NCBI RefSeq assembly: GCF_020149765.1
Contig: NZ_CP083809.1
Location: forward strand, 930,001 to 994,000
DNA from: Pantoea agglomerans
Lineage (GTDB): Bacteria > Pseudomonadota > Gammaproteobacteria > Enterobacterales > Enterobacteriaceae
Reading direction: 5' to 3'
Length of the DNA: 64,000 nucleotides
In this document: piece by piece, positions 15,065 to 24,125 of the stretch
Layout: the number at the start of each line of letters is the position of its first letter
Position numbering within the stretch: position 1 is the first letter of the stretch
Translations under genes and position numbers: made by a program
Notes under the pieces: model-generated
Seen by the model: only the letters and a program-made list of their open reading frames with translations
Told to the model about the DNA's origin: nothing
The model's database searches: none

Positions 15065-16285
15065 ATGAAATACCTATTTAACACCCGCCTGGGCGAAACG
15101 CGGTACCGGCTCGGCGATGGCTCGCTGCTATGCAAAGACGTGCCGATCGCCCGCATCGGTTCGCAGCTTTATAGCGAGCTGGACCTGCCAAAGCTAAAGC
15201 CGGATGCAGACGGCGAAATCGTTGTCGAACGCACCGCGGAGGAAGTTTTTAGCGCTGAGACCCTCGCATCGTTTGAAGGGATGACCGTCACCATCCTTCA
15301 CCCTGAGGATGATGCCGGCAACATCATGTTTGTCGATCCGGAAAACTGGCGGGAGCTGGCAGTCGGTCACGTTCAGAACGTCCGGCGCGGCACTGGCCAG
15401 CAATCTGACCTGATGATCGCCGACCTCATTATCAAAGACGATGAGGCGATCGCATATATCGAAAACGGGCTGCGCGAGGTTTCGTGCGGCTACGACGCCG
15501 AGTACGAGCAAACCGCCATCGGCAGGGCAAAGCAGTACCAGATTACCGGAAACCATGTGGCTCTCGTCCCAAATGGCAGGGCCGGATCACGTTGCGCAAT
15601 TGGAGACAGAAACACGATGGCAACTAACAAAAACAACCTGCTGACCCGCATCAAACGCGCGTGGAAAACAGGTGACACCGACACCATGAATGAGCTGCTC
15701 GAGTCGTCCCAGACGGGCGATGAAGGCGGTGATTTGCCGCAGGGCGTCAATCTGAACATCAACCTGGCGCCGCAGCACCCGATGCCGGATAAAGATCCGG
15801 AAATGGGTGGCCTTAAGACCGGTGATAACGAGGAGCAGATCCCGGCCTGGGCTCAGGCCATTCTGTCGCGCCTCGATAAGCTTGAGGGCAAAACCACCGA
15901 CAGCGATGATCAGCAGGACAAAAAAGAGCCGACCGGCGACGCCGATGGCGAAGACAAGGAAGAAGAATCGACCCCTACCGGCGATTCGGCTTACCGCGCT
16001 GAACTCATCATGCCGGGTATCGACCTCTCGCAGAAGATGAAGCCCACCGCGTTTAAGCGCCACGTTCTGGCATCAGCTGATCAGGCGCTGGTGCGGCAGA
16101 TTGTGGGTGACGCTGCAATCAAACAGCTGCCCAAAACGCATATTGAAATGGCGTTTACCGCTGTTTCTGAACTGGCGAAAGGCCGCAATACTCAGGCCAG
16201 CCGCACCATCGATGCTGCCAGCAAAACCGGTAGCTCTAACGCTGACCTCAACGAGCAAAACAAAGCCTTCTGGTCTAAACGCTAA
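15065..16285 (+). CDS. Capsid maturation protease with scaffold region (DUF2213)
   Basis: A 406-residue protein. The first 180 residues form a DUF2213 protease domain (FEGMTVTILHPEDDAGN, EVSCGYDAEYE, QITGNHVALVPNGRAG), which trims the prohead. Residues about 185-406 are acidic, low in complexity and likely helical, which fits an internal scaffold. Such a fusion is common in tailed phages. An internal start at 15617 with its own GGAG could release the scaffold alone. Confidence 0.88.
   Translation: MKYLFNTRLGETRYRLGDGSLLCKDVPIARIGSQLYSELDLPKLKPDADGEIVVERTAEEVFSAETLASFEGMTVTILHPEDDAGNIMFVDPENWRELAVGHVQNVRRGTGQQSDLMIADLIIKDDEAIAYIENGLREVSCGYDAEYEQTAIGRAKQYQITGNHVALVPNGRAGSRCAIGDRNTMATNKNNLLTRIKRAWKTGDTDTMNELLESSQTGDEGGDLPQGVNLNINLAPQHPMPDKDPEMGGLKTGDNEEQIPAWAQAILSRLDKLEGKTTDSDDQQDKKEPTGDADGEDKEEESTPTGDSAYRAELIMPGIDLSQKMKPTAFKRHVLASADQALVRQIVGDAAIKQLPKTHIEMAFTAVSELAKGRNTQASRTIDAASKTGSSNADLNEQNKAFWSKR
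15617..16285 (+). CDS. Nested scaffold protein (internal start in the protease gene)
   Basis: ATG 15617 (Met185 of the protease) is preceded by GGAG at 15602-15605, 11 bases upstream, and lies exactly at the border between the protease domain and the acidic scaffold-like part. It begins MATNKNNLLTRIKRAW and would give 222 residues. Lambda C/Nu3 and other phages use the same nested arrangement. The spacing is a little long and no expression evidence is available. Confidence 0.42.
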   Translation: MATNKNNLLTRIKRAWKTGDTDTMNELLESSQTGDEGGDLPQGVNLNINLAPQHPMPDKDPEMGGLKTGDNEEQIPAWAQAILSRLDKLEGKTTDSDDQQDKKEPTGDADGEDKEEESTPTGDSAYRAELIMPGIDLSQKMKPTAFKRHVLASADQALVRQIVGDAAIKQLPKTHIEMAFTAVSELAKGRNTQASRTIDAASKTGSSNADLNEQNKAFWSKR

Positions 16286-16294
16286 GGAAAATCC

Positions 16295-16792
16295 ATGAGC
16301 AACTCAATTCTTTACCGGATGCCGGTTGGCATCGCCGGTGCTATCTCGCGCCCTCAGGATCTGACCGTGGAGCCGGTGATCATTAACGCTTCCAACGCGT
16401 TCACTGCTTATGGCCTGGCGGGCAAGTTTGTAAATGGTCTGTTTGTGCCGCTGGCTGATGGTGACACAGCTGCGGTGATTCAGGGCATCTACGTGCGTCC
16501 GTACCCAACCACTTCAACCCCGGATCTGGTCCGCCAGGTTGGCGCTGACAAAAATTTTCCGGGCGATGCGCTCAAACGCGGCTACATGACGGTGAGCGTC
16601 GGTTCTGATGCTACTGGCATCACCAAAGGCGCGCCGGTGTATGTCGTGGTGAGCGTCGACTCGACCATTAATGTGCCGCTGGGTGGTTTTTACGCCAGCG
16701 AAGTGAGTGGCAAAACGGTTGTGCTGCCGAACGCGCAGTTCACCGGTGCGGGCGATGCCGACGGCAACGCTGAAATTTCATACAAGATTTAA
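16295..16792 (+). CDS. DUF2190-like head decoration protein
   Basis: A 165-residue protein rich in Gly, Val and Thr with a predicted all-beta character. It lies between the protease/scaffold and the major capsid gene, where capsid-stabilising decoration proteins or head fibres are usually found. The pattern (TAYGLAGKFVNGLFVPLADGDTAAVIQGIYVRPYP) resembles DUF2190-type structural proteins from memory. AAGGAAAATCC precedes the ATG. Confidence 0.72.
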   Translation: MSNSILYRMPVGIAGAISRPQDLTVEPVIINASNAFTAYGLAGKFVNGLFVPLADGDTAAVIQGIYVRPYPTTSTPDLVRQVGADKNFPGDALKRGYMTVSVGSDATGITKGAPVYVVVSVDSTINVPLGGFYASEVSGKTVVLPNAQFTGAGDADGNAEISYKI

Positions 16793-16801
16793 GGATCGAA
16801 A

Positions 16802-17743
16802 ATGCAGACTTTTGACCAACGCACCGTTGATTCAACAGGTGCTTTCCTGGTTGGCGAGCTCGAGCGTCTCGACCAGACGCTGAACGCGCCGCTGGTAAGC
16901 TACACCTGGACCCGCGACATTCAGCTGCGCGAAGACGTGTCGATCGCCGATGACATTTCCAGCTGGACAAATACCAGCTTCGCCGCCGCCGGCTCCGGTG
17001 CTAACCCGAACGGTAAAAACTGGGTGGGCAAGGACTCCACGGCGATCGCAGGCGTGAACGTCAACATTGATAAAGCCGGTAATCCGCTGAACCTTTGGGG
17101 CATGGAGCTGGGCTGGACCGTTATTGAGCTGCAGGCAGCTCAGCAGGTTGGCCGGCCTATCGACACCCAGAAGTATGAAGGCATGCAGCTGAAATGGCAG
17201 ATGGACAACGATGAGCAGGTTTACATCGGTGACAGCGCGCTGAATCTGAAAGGCCTTCTGAACCTGACCGGTGTCGCGCCAAATAACGCGCCGAATACCT
17301 GGGCGGCATCCACCAATGATGAAATTCTGGACAGCGTCAACTCAATTCTGACCGACGCGTGGAAAGCCTCGGCCTATTCGGTGGTTCCTACTGAACTTCG
17401 CGTACCACCAGAGCAGTATGCGCTGCTGGCGAGCCGTAAAGTATCTGAAGCGGGCAACATGTCGCTGCTGACCTATCTGTCTACCAACACCATTGCGTTC
17501 CACAACAACGGCATGCCGCTGGAGATCAAAGCCATCAAATGGCTGAAAGGTCGCGGTGTCGGCGGAAAAGACCGCATGATTGCGTACACCAACGATAAAA
17601 AGTACGTCCGTTATCCGCTGGTGGCACTGCGCAGTATCCCGATCCAGTATCGCGGCCTGTATCAGCTGGTGACTTACTACGGCAAGCTCGGTGCTGTTGA
17701 GCCGGTTTACCGAGAAACCATTGCCTACACTGACGGCATTTAA
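16802..17743 (+). CDS. Major capsid protein (DUF2184, HK97 fold)
   Basis: A 313-residue protein of the DUF2184 major capsid family. Support comes from the sequence QTFDQRTVDSTGAFLVGELERLDQ, a central RPIDTQKYEGMQLKWQMDNDEQVYIGD, and a C-terminal IQYRGLYQLVTYYGKLGAVEPVYRETIAY. It forms the capsid shell after scaffold removal. Position after scaffold and decoration genes agrees. A hairpin without T-run (17753-17768) follows the stop. Confidence 0.92.
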   Translation: MQTFDQRTVDSTGAFLVGELERLDQTLNAPLVSYTWTRDIQLREDVSIADDISSWTNTSFAAAGSGANPNGKNWVGKDSTAIAGVNVNIDKAGNPLNLWGMELGWTVIELQAAQQVGRPIDTQKYEGMQLKWQMDNDEQVYIGDSALNLKGLLNLTGVAPNNAPNTWAASTNDEILDSVNSILTDAWKASAYSVVPTELRVPPEQYALLASRKVSEAGNMSLLTYLSTNTIAFHNNGMPLEIKAIKWLKGRGVGGKDRMIAYTNDKKYVRYPLVALRSIPIQYRGLYQLVTYYGKLGAVEPVYRETIAYTDGI

Positions 17744-17752
17744 CCTTCACAC

Positions 17753-17768
17753 AGCCCCGTAAGGGGCT
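17753..17768 (+). other. Hairpin after the major capsid gene
   Basis: AGCCCC-GTAA-GGGGCT is a compact 6-bp stem in the 40-bp gap after the capsid stop. Without a T-run it is more likely an mRNA-stabilising or attenuating element that sets high capsid yield against the connector genes than a terminator. Confidence 0.45.
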
Positions 17769-17783
17769 TAGCAGGAGCCTGAA

Positions 17784-18134
17784 ATGGCAAAGAAAACACA
17801 GGTAGAAATTCTGGTACACACGCCGTTTACCTTTACCAGCGATAAAGGGGAAAAAACGCCATTCCCGGCCGGGCGCCATACCGTTGACAAAGACGTCGCA
17901 GAGCATTGGTTTGTAGTGGCGCACTCTGACCAGACCGGCAGCGCGACAACGAGCGGCAGCGATGACGAGCTGCTGGCGCAGATCGACAGCCTGAAAACTC
18001 AGCTGGCGGACCAGGTAAAATTGAACGGCGATCAGGCCGAATCAATCGCCGCCAAAGATAAAGCACTGGAAGTGTTAACAGCAGAACTGGAAACGCTGAA
18101 AGCCGCTGGAGCAGGAGCCGATGCCAAAAAATGA
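17784..18134 (+). CDS. STAR-like small head protein
   Basis: A 116-residue protein. Its first 50 residues form a small beta domain ([42 protein letters not shown]) resembling the DUF7210/STAR-type domain of Mu-like phages, recalled from memory. The C-terminal half is a heptad-like coiled coil ([18 protein letters not shown]). Function is unproven, possibly capsid or connector related. It overlaps the DUF4054-like gene. Confidence 0.6.
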   Translation: MAKKTQVEILVHTPFTFTSDKGEKTPFPAGRHTVDKDVAEHWFVVAHSDQTGSATTSGSDDELLAQIDSLKTQLADQVKLNGDQAESIAAKDKALEVLTAELETLKAAGAGADAKK

Positions 18135-18528
18135 GTCACTTCCAACCGCAGCTGATTTTCGCGCAACCTTTCCGCAGTTCGCTGATACCACCAATTTCCC
18201 CGACCCACAGATCGCCTTTCGGCTGAACCTGGCTGATGTTCTGCTTAGCGAAAAGCTAACCGGCAAAGCGCTGTTTCCCTACTTTGCGGAGCTCTTCGTG
18301 GCGCATTACATGGTGCTGTGGCAGGCCGACATCAAGTCGTCTCAGGTCGGCGGCGCCGGCGGCTCAACCAATGGCGTGCAGGCGTCGAAGTCGGTGGATA
18401 AGGTCAGCGTAAGCTATGACACCGGCGCCACGCTTAATCCGGATGCTGGTTTCTGGAATAACTCGCGTTATGGCGCTGAGTTCTGGCAGCTGATCACGAT
18501 GTTTGGCGCTGGAGGGCGGCAATTGTGA
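18121..18528 (+). CDS. Head-tail connector, DUF4054-like
   Basis: A 135-residue helical protein ([34 protein letters not shown], then [14 protein letters not shown]) matching the DUF4054 connector/adaptor family of contractile-tailed phages. It should bind the portal from outside and start the neck. It overlaps both neighbours by a few bases. Confidence 0.82.
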   Translation: MPKNESLPTAADFRATFPQFADTTNFPDPQIAFRLNLADVLLSEKLTGKALFPYFAELFVAHYMVLWQADIKSSQVGGAGGSTNGVQASKSVDKVSVSYDTGATLNPDAGFWNNSRYGAEFWQLITMFGAGGRQL

Positions 18529-19019
18529 AATCCGGTCTCACCATCCGCAGCAATAACGCTGCTGCAGTTCTGGCATCTCTTAAAGCCATCGCGGCCAAAG
18601 ATGTGCTGGTGGGGATCCCCGAGGACAGAAGCGAACGTGATGATGTTCCGTTCGGTAATGCCGGTATCGGCTACATCAACGAAAACGGATCGCCCGCGCA
18701 GAACATCCCCGCGCGCCCGCACCTCGTTCCCGGTGTGCGGTCAGTTCAGGATCAAACGGTGCCGCACCTCCGCGCTGCTGCTCAGGCAGCGATGAGCGGT
18801 AATGCCGCTGCTGCTGATCTGGAACTGAACCGCGCCGGCGCGCTGGCGGCGAATGGTGTGAAGCGGTACATGACCATCACAGCATTTACGCCCCTCGCTG
18901 AACGCACCATTGATGCACGCATTGCCAGGGGGCGAACCGGTGACAAGCCGCTGATTGACACCGGCCAGTACCGGCGCGCCATCACTTATGTCGTGAGGAA
19001 AAAAAATGCCAACTCTTGA
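18525..19019 (+). CDS. Neck/tail completion protein, HK97 gp10-like
   Basis: A 164-residue protein with [13 protein letters not shown] and [23 protein letters not shown] near residues 25-65, the signature of HK97 gp10-like/virion morphogenesis proteins of the neck. The C-terminal [15 protein letters not shown] also fits. It probably joins connector and tail. It starts within the stop of the DUF4054 gene. Confidence 0.8.
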   Translation: MKSGLTIRSNNAAAVLASLKAIAAKDVLVGIPEDRSERDDVPFGNAGIGYINENGSPAQNIPARPHLVPGVRSVQDQTVPHLRAAAQAAMSGNAAAADLELNRAGALAANGVKRYMTITAFTPLAERTIDARIARGRTGDKPLIDTGQYRRAITYVVRKKNANS

Positions 19020-19392
19020 TGTTAGCGATGTGCTTCTCTCGCCTGAATTCCTCGACACCGAACTCTGGTACCGCCGGAGCGTTCAGTCAGTCGATAGCGA
19101 CGGTTTTCCCGTTAACGATGAAACGCGCCAGCAGTTCGGCGGCGTTGTTACGGTAGACCGCTCACTTGAGGCAAAACGCATGGAATCGGGGCAGGTAGTC
19201 GCGGGTGCAATCCTGGTAATCACACAAACGCGGCTGATTAGCGGAAAAACCGCGCTTGACGCTGACATCGTGGAATACGCCGGCGCGGATTATCGCGTGA
19301 CGTTTGTTGATCCTTATCCCCGATATGGTGCGGGCTTTGTTCAGGCTCACTGTGAGCTGCAGCCATTCGATGGTGGCGCTAATGAGCAATGA
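19006..19392 (+). CDS. Head-tail stopper-like protein
   Basis: A 128-residue beta-rich protein (ELWYRRSVQSVDSDGFPV, ADIVEYAGADYRVTFVDPYPRYGAGFVQAHCEL) in the position of a head closure or stopper protein, between the gp10-like and neck terminator genes. Family assignment is by context and general pattern. It overlaps both neighbours. Confidence 0.68.
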   Translation: MPTLDVSDVLLSPEFLDTELWYRRSVQSVDSDGFPVNDETRQQFGGVVTVDRSLEAKRMESGQVVAGAILVITQTRLISGKTALDADIVEYAGADYRVTFVDPYPRYGAGFVQAHCELQPFDGGANEQ

Positions 19393-19930
19393 CAGCACGC
19401 GACCCGGTTATCTGACGCCCCTTAATGCACCGCAGGCTTACGACGAAACGCTCGAACGCGTCCTCAGTCGATGGGTGAAAGCTCTGTCTGGTTTACCGGA
19501 CAGTATGGTCCGTCCTCGCTGGACGCCGGTACAGGCAGCAATCCCCGCGCAAAACGTTGACTGGTGCGGATTCGGCATCATCGGCTTTACCTCTGATGCC
19601 TCGCCAGCGTTTGTACTGCAAACCGATGACGATACCGAGATGTGGCGCCATGAGGTCGTGGAATGTATGGCCTCATTTTATGGTCCGTCAGGTCAGCAAA
19701 TCGCCGCGCTGTTTCGCGACGGTATGCAGTTACCGCAGAACAATGACGAGCTGAACAGGTTCGAACTCTCCTTTTTCGATGTGAGCCAGGTAACGCCTTT
19801 CCCTGAATTAATCAATAACCAGTGGGTGCGCCGCTACGACGTAACCGTCCGTTTGCGCCGCAAAGTGATCCGTAAGTACGGCATCAAATCCATCCTCGAC
19901 GGCAACGTCAGCATCTCAACCGGAGAATAA
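19382..19930 (+). CDS. Phage neck terminator protein
   Basis: A 182-residue protein from ATG 19382, inside the end of the preceding gene. Features RPRWTPVQAAIPAQNVDWCGFGI, a DDDTEMWRHEVVECMASFYGP middle and RRYDVTVRLRRKVIR end resemble the LIC_12616/gp12-like neck terminator family, which caps the tail tube and accepts the head. It directly precedes the sheath gene. Confidence 0.78.
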   Translation: MSNDSTRPGYLTPLNAPQAYDETLERVLSRWVKALSGLPDSMVRPRWTPVQAAIPAQNVDWCGFGIIGFTSDASPAFVLQTDDDTEMWRHEVVECMASFYGPSGQQIAALFRDGMQLPQNNDELNRFELSFFDVSQVTPFPELINNQWVRRYDVTVRLRRKVIRKYGIKSILDGNVSISTGE

Positions 19931-19932
19931 TC

Positions 19933-21084
19933 ATGGCGAAAGGTTTGCCATTAAGTCGTGTCACAAACGTGACGATGACTCTCTCTGCTCGTGCAGCACA
20001 AGGCCGAAACTTCGGCTCTATGCTGATTCTGGGCACTTCAACAGTCATTCCGATCAGTGAACGCATGCGCGCCTATTCAAGCGCTGATGACATCGGGGAT
20101 GATTTTGGCATCGATAGCGAAGAGTATCGGGCTGCGGTCATCTGGTTCTCACAGTCTCCGCAACCAACAGTGATTTACGTTGGCCGCTGGGCTAAAACCC
20201 TCACCAGTTCAGAATCGGGCAGCACTGAAAGCCTGCTGCAGGCCGTTAATGCCATTATGGACTTTAACAGCTGGTATGGTCTGCACCTGGCTGTAGATGA
20301 GGCCGATTATCCGACAGACGCTGAACTGATTAATGTGGCCGCTGCGATTGAATCATCGACGGTATCCCGTATCTTCGGCATCACAACTGCAGATCCGGAA
20401 ACGCTGGTGGCCGCAACCACGACCGACCTGTCATCAAAACTGAAGGCAGCCAAGTACAGCCGCACCTTTATCCAGTATTCGACCAGCAGCCTCTATGCTG
20501 CTCTCTCTGCGTTTGGTCGTGCGTTTACTGTCGATTTCACCGGCAGCAATACCACGATCACGCTGAAATTCAAGGTTGAGCCAGGCGTGACCTACGAAAC
20601 CCTGAGCACCTCTCAGGCGGATGCTCTGGAAGCCAAAAACGCCAACGTTTACGTCTACTACGAGAACGATACGGCGATTCTGGAGCAGGGCGTTATGTGC
20701 AACGGCGATTTCTTCGACGAGCGCCACGGCCTCGACTGGCTGCAGAACGCAGTGCAGACAGCGGACTTCAACACGCTATACACCAGCACCACCAAAATTC
20801 CCCAAACCGATGCCGGTACCACGACACGTATCGCCAACGTTGAGCTGGTGCTGGATAAGGCTGTGGGTAATGGCCTGTTCGCGCCGGGCAAGTGGACTGG
20901 CGGTCCGTTTGGCCAGTTGAACACTGGCGACACGCTGACCAAAGGGTATTACATCTGGGCCGATACCGTTGATAACCAGCTGCAGACCGACCGTGAGGCG
21001 CGTAAAGGTGTCCCGATTCAGGTTGCAGGGAAACTGGCCGGCGCCGTCCATTATGGTTCCGTGGCTATCACGGTAGTTCGTTAA
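19933..21084 (+). CDS. Tail sheath protein (DUF3383)
   Basis: A 383-residue contractile sheath subunit of the DUF3383 family, beginning LPLSRVTNVTMTLSARAAQGRNFGSMLILG and containing VIWFSQSPQPTVIYVGRW. The C-terminus (GYYIWADTVDNQLQTDREARKGVPIQVAGKLAGAVH) is where neighbouring subunits interlock. Its presence makes the particle a myovirus. The following gene is the tube. Confidence 0.93.
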   Translation: MAKGLPLSRVTNVTMTLSARAAQGRNFGSMLILGTSTVIPISERMRAYSSADDIGDDFGIDSEEYRAAVIWFSQSPQPTVIYVGRWAKTLTSSESGSTESLLQAVNAIMDFNSWYGLHLAVDEADYPTDAELINVAAAIESSTVSRIFGITTADPETLVAATTTDLSSKLKAAKYSRTFIQYSTSSLYAALSAFGRAFTVDFTGSNTTITLKFKVEPGVTYETLSTSQADALEAKNANVYVYYENDTAILEQGVMCNGDFFDERHGLDWLQNAVQTADFNTLYTSTTKIPQTDAGTTTRIANVELVLDKAVGNGLFAPGKWTGGPFGQLNTGDTLTKGYYIWADTVDNQLQTDREARKGVPIQVAGKLAGAVHYGSVAITVVR

Positions 21085-21094
21085 GGAGCACTGA

Positions 21095-21535
21095 ATGTCT
21101 ACTTATTCTTTTATGGACGTGTCCGCTTCTTTTACGGGGCCGACCGGAAACATTGATCTCGGTTATGGCTCCGCGAACTCCGAAGAGGGGATCGTTGTGG
21201 CCATGGGCGAGGCTAAAAACACCATGACCACCGGGGCCGATGGCGAGTTTATGCATAGCCTTCACGCAGGTAAGAGCGGAACAATCACCGTAAACCTGCT
21301 GAAGACCTCGCCCACCAATAAAAAGCTTTCGCTGATGTACAACGCGCAAAGCCTGTCGTCTGCACTATGGGGCAATAACGTCATCGTTATTCGCAACAAG
21401 GCTTCCGGCGACATCACGACCGCGCGCGGTGTGGCGTTTCAAAAGCAGCCTGATCATGCCAATGCCAAAGTTGGCAACACGGTGGCATGGGTGTTTGACT
21501 GCGGCAAAATCGACCAGGTGCTGGGGGAGTTTTAA
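21095..21535 (+). CDS. Tail tube protein (DUF3277)
   Basis: A 146-residue protein of the DUF3277 tube family (YSFMDVSASFTGPTGNIDLGYG, GEAKNTMTTGADGEFMHSLHAGKSGTITVNLLKTSPTN). It polymerises inside the sheath as the DNA channel. Sheath, tube, chaperone and tape measure stand in the standard order. Start ATG 21095 follows AAGGAG. Confidence 0.92.
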   Translation: MSTYSFMDVSASFTGPTGNIDLGYGSANSEEGIVVAMGEAKNTMTTGADGEFMHSLHAGKSGTITVNLLKTSPTNKKLSLMYNAQSLSSALWGNNVIVIRNKASGDITTARGVAFQKQPDHANAKVGNTVAWVFDCGKIDQVLGEF

Positions 21536-21538
21536 TTT

Positions 21539-21988
21539 ATGGATTTTGAAATCAAAGGGGTTACTTACCGCACCGGTAAGCTGAGCGTTTTTGACCAGCT
21601 GAAGGTCACCCGCAAGCTGCTGCCGGTTCTCGCCGGCATCCTGCCTGACATCCAGAGTATCAAATCTGCTGCTGCGCCAAAGGGAGATGGCAGCTCTGAT
21701 TCTCTTGCTGTTTATGGCGTGATGGAAAAGGCCCTGCCGAAAATTGCGGAAAAACTGGCTGACATGACCGAAGACGATACCAACGCCATAATCCTCCCGT
21801 GCCTGTCAGTGATTGCCCGTAAAAATGGCAGCGCATGGGTGCCGGTCATGAACAGCAATCAGCTGATGTTCGACGATATTAACTTGATGGACATGCTGCA
21901 GATGGTTGGCCGCGTGGTGGGTGACAACCTGGGAAATTTTTTGCCCGTAGCCCCCGCCAGCGGGACGCAGCCCCCTCCAGCGGACTAA
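21539..21988 (+). CDS. Tail assembly chaperone, short form
   Basis: A 149-residue protein between tube and tape measure, matching tail assembly chaperones of contractile phages (DFEIKGVTYRTGKLSVFDQLKVTRKLLPVL). Codons near residue 133-134 read GGA AAT TTT TTG, holding the slippery heptamer A-AAT-TTT (21934-21940). A fraction of ribosomes should shift to -1 there and make a longer form, as with lambda G/GT. The short form ends in a proline-rich tail. Confidence 0.85.
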   Translation: MDFEIKGVTYRTGKLSVFDQLKVTRKLLPVLAGILPDIQSIKSAAAPKGDGSSDSLAVYGVMEKALPKIAEKLADMTEDDTNAIILPCLSVIARKNGSAWVPVMNSNQLMFDDINLMDMLQMVGRVVGDNLGNFLPVAPASGTQPPPAD

Positions 21989-22173
21989 CGCTCGACTCCC
22001 TTCCTGATGGCGAAGATTATCTGAGGCGCCCGGTTGAGGCCGGGTATATCACTTATGACAAGCTTCTGGACGGCACGGTTGACCTCGCGGACGTAGCCAG
22101 AATGAACGACTGGCTTGATATAAAAGAAGATAACGATGCGCGGATCCGCCGCTGGCAACAGGACAACCAATGA
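21940..22173 (+). CDS. Tail assembly chaperone, -1 frameshift extension (DUF6889-like)
   Basis: After a -1 slip at 21934-21940 the frame stays open for 77 codons to TGA 22171, giving a fused product of about 211 residues. The extension contains DGEDYLRRPVEAGYITYDKL, then DGTVDLADVARMND, a pattern I associate with DUF6889 proteins. No ATG, GTG or TTG with a ribosome binding site opens this frame, so independent translation is unlikely. Its stop overlaps the tape measure start. Confidence 0.72.
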   Translation, partial: FARSPRQRDAAPSSGLTLDSLPDGEDYLRRPVEAGYITYDKLLDGTVDLADVARMNDWLDIKEDNDARIRRWQQDNQ

Positions 22174-24125
22174 ACGCTGAAACCATTAAAGATTTCCTCG
22201 TCTCGCTGGGCTTCCAGATTGATGACGCCGGCGCACGCAAGTTTGATGCGGTTGTCGCCGGCACCACCGTCAAAGTGGTGCAGCTGGGTAGCGCTGTGGA
22301 AGCGGCCGCGCTATCCGTGCTGGTCTACACAGCCAAAATTGCCAGCGGCCTTGATCAGCTGTACTGGTCGTCTCAGCGCACGGGCGCTACGGCGGCAGGT
22401 ATTCAGGCGATCGGCTATGCGGCCGCGCAGGCGGGTTCAAGCGCGGAAGCCGCGCGCGGCTCTCTGGAAAGTCTTGCGCGCTTCATGCGAAGCAGTCCCG
22501 GCGCGGAAGGTTTTCTGAACCGACTGGGGGTGCAGACGCGAGACGCAAAAGGCAACATGCTGGATATGGCGTCGATTTTCACTGGTGTAGGTGACAAGCT
22601 GAACCAGATGCCCTATTACCGCGCGAATCAGTATGCGCAGCTGCTGGGCATTGATGAAAACACGCTGATGGCAATGCGTCGTGGGCTCGGTCAGTTCAGC
22701 GGCCAGTATACGCAGATGGCGAAGGCTATCGGCTTTAATGCGGATCAGGCCGCTGCCAGCTCTAACCGTTTCATGACGTCGCTGCGCACATTCGGCCAGA
22801 TGGCAGGCATGGCGCGCGATAAAATCGGTTCAAACCTCGCCGAAGGCTTATCCGGTTCAATCGATACGCTGCGCAAACAAATAGTCGACAACTTCCCCAA
22901 AATCGAAGGGGTGATCACCAGCGGCGTTAAAGGGCTTCTCTGGCTTGCTGAAGTCATCGGCAGGGTTGTTTACCGGCTGATTCAGGCCGGCGCGGACATC
23001 ATGGATTGGTGGGCATCGCTGGATAATTCCACGCAGCAGCTGATCGAGATATTCGGCGCACTGGTTCTCGCCTGGCGCGTGCTGAACAGCGCGTTCCTGA
23101 TGTCACCTATTGGCATGATAACCGGTCTTGGCCTTGCCATCCTTGCGCTGTATGACGACTACAAAACGTGGAAAGAGGGTGGCAAGTCTCTCATCGACTG
23201 GAAGAAGTGGGAGCCGGAAATCACCGGCGCCATTAAGGCGATTGATGAACTGAAAGCCCGAATTTTTGCGCTGTTCGATATTGACCCTCAGACGTGGACT
23301 GCAAAGTGGGACCTGAGCAATCTGACGCAAAACCTCGGCAGCCTTGCCCGGATGCTGGACGGCATCGCCCGGCTGATGAGCGCTATACGGGATGGGCGGT
23401 GGAGTGATGCTTATGCTGTAGGCCGTGAACTTCTCCAGCAGAACAGTAATTCAGATGCACTACCGCAGGTATCTGATAGCGCCAATGGTGCGGCTGACTG
23501 GATAAAGTCGAAAACAGGCTTTGATCCGCGCAGCATTGGTGAGTGGACACGTAATAAGTTCTTCAAGCGTCCAGAGCCCTCAAAAAATGGCGCGGCACTG
23601 CTGGGGTGGCTTGCGCCAACGCTTAATAATCTTGAGCAGATGTATCGGCTGCCAGAAGGCTTGCTGCGCAGTGTCGCTATCGCCGAATCTTCCGGTGACC
23701 CGAATGCAATGTCAGGCGCTGGCGCTCAGGGGCTGTTTCAGCTGATGCCGGGAACGGCTAAAGATCTGGGGCTGCATGGCAATGAATCGTTCGACCCGGT
23801 GAAGTCCGCCGGCGCTGCAGCAAAATATCTCAGTCAGCTTCTGAAGGCTAATGGCGGCGACCTGAGCAAAGCCCTTGCCTCTTACAACTGGGGCATAGGC
23901 AATGTTCAGAAGCATGGCATGGCATTAATGCCAGAGGAAACGCGCAATTACATCCCGCGCGTTCTGAGCAACATGCCTTCAGCTGGTGGCGCGCAGATCA
24001 GCCAGGAAACCAACATCAACATTTACGGCGTAAGCGACCCGGGCCAGGCTGGCAAGGCGGTTGCAGACCAGCAAACCTCGGTCAATTCACGCTTCAGCCA
24101 GGCGATGTCTACAGGGCCCCGATAA
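22170..24125 (+). CDS. Tape measure protein with lytic transglycosylase domain
   Basis: A 651-residue tail length protein. The N-terminal 250 residues are helical and alanine-rich. Two hydrophobic stretches appear around residues 290-330. The C-terminal part from about residue 480 is a soluble lytic transglycosylase domain (SVAIAESSGDPNAMSGAGAQ, catalytic Glu506, then ASYNWGIGNVQKHG). It would thin the murein during DNA injection. At this length the tail should be fairly short. It overlaps the chaperone extension and the next baseplate gene. Confidence 0.92.
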   Translation: MNAETIKDFLVSLGFQIDDAGARKFDAVVAGTTVKVVQLGSAVEAAALSVLVYTAKIASGLDQLYWSSQRTGATAAGIQAIGYAAAQAGSSAEAARGSLESLARFMRSSPGAEGFLNRLGVQTRDAKGNMLDMASIFTGVGDKLNQMPYYRANQYAQLLGIDENTLMAMRRGLGQFSGQYTQMAKAIGFNADQAAASSNRFMTSLRTFGQMAGMARDKIGSNLAEGLSGSIDTLRKQIVDNFPKIEGVITSGVKGLLWLAEVIGRVVYRLIQAGADIMDWWASLDNSTQQLIEIFGALVLAWRVLNSAFLMSPIGMITGLGLAILALYDDYKTWKEGGKSLIDWKKWEPEITGAIKAIDELKARIFALFDIDPQTWTAKWDLSNLTQNLGSLARMLDGIARLMSAIRDGRWSDAYAVGRELLQQNSNSDALPQVSDSANGAADWIKSKTGFDPRSIGEWTRNKFFKRPEPSKNGAALLGWLAPTLNNLEQMYRLPEGLLRSVAIAESSGDPNAMSGAGAQGLFQLMPGTAKDLGLHGNESFDPVKSAGAAAKYLSQLLKANGGDLSKALASYNWGIGNVQKHGMALMPEETRNYIPRVLSNMPSAGGAQISQETNINIYGVSDPGQAGKAVADQQTSVNSRFSQAMSTGPR

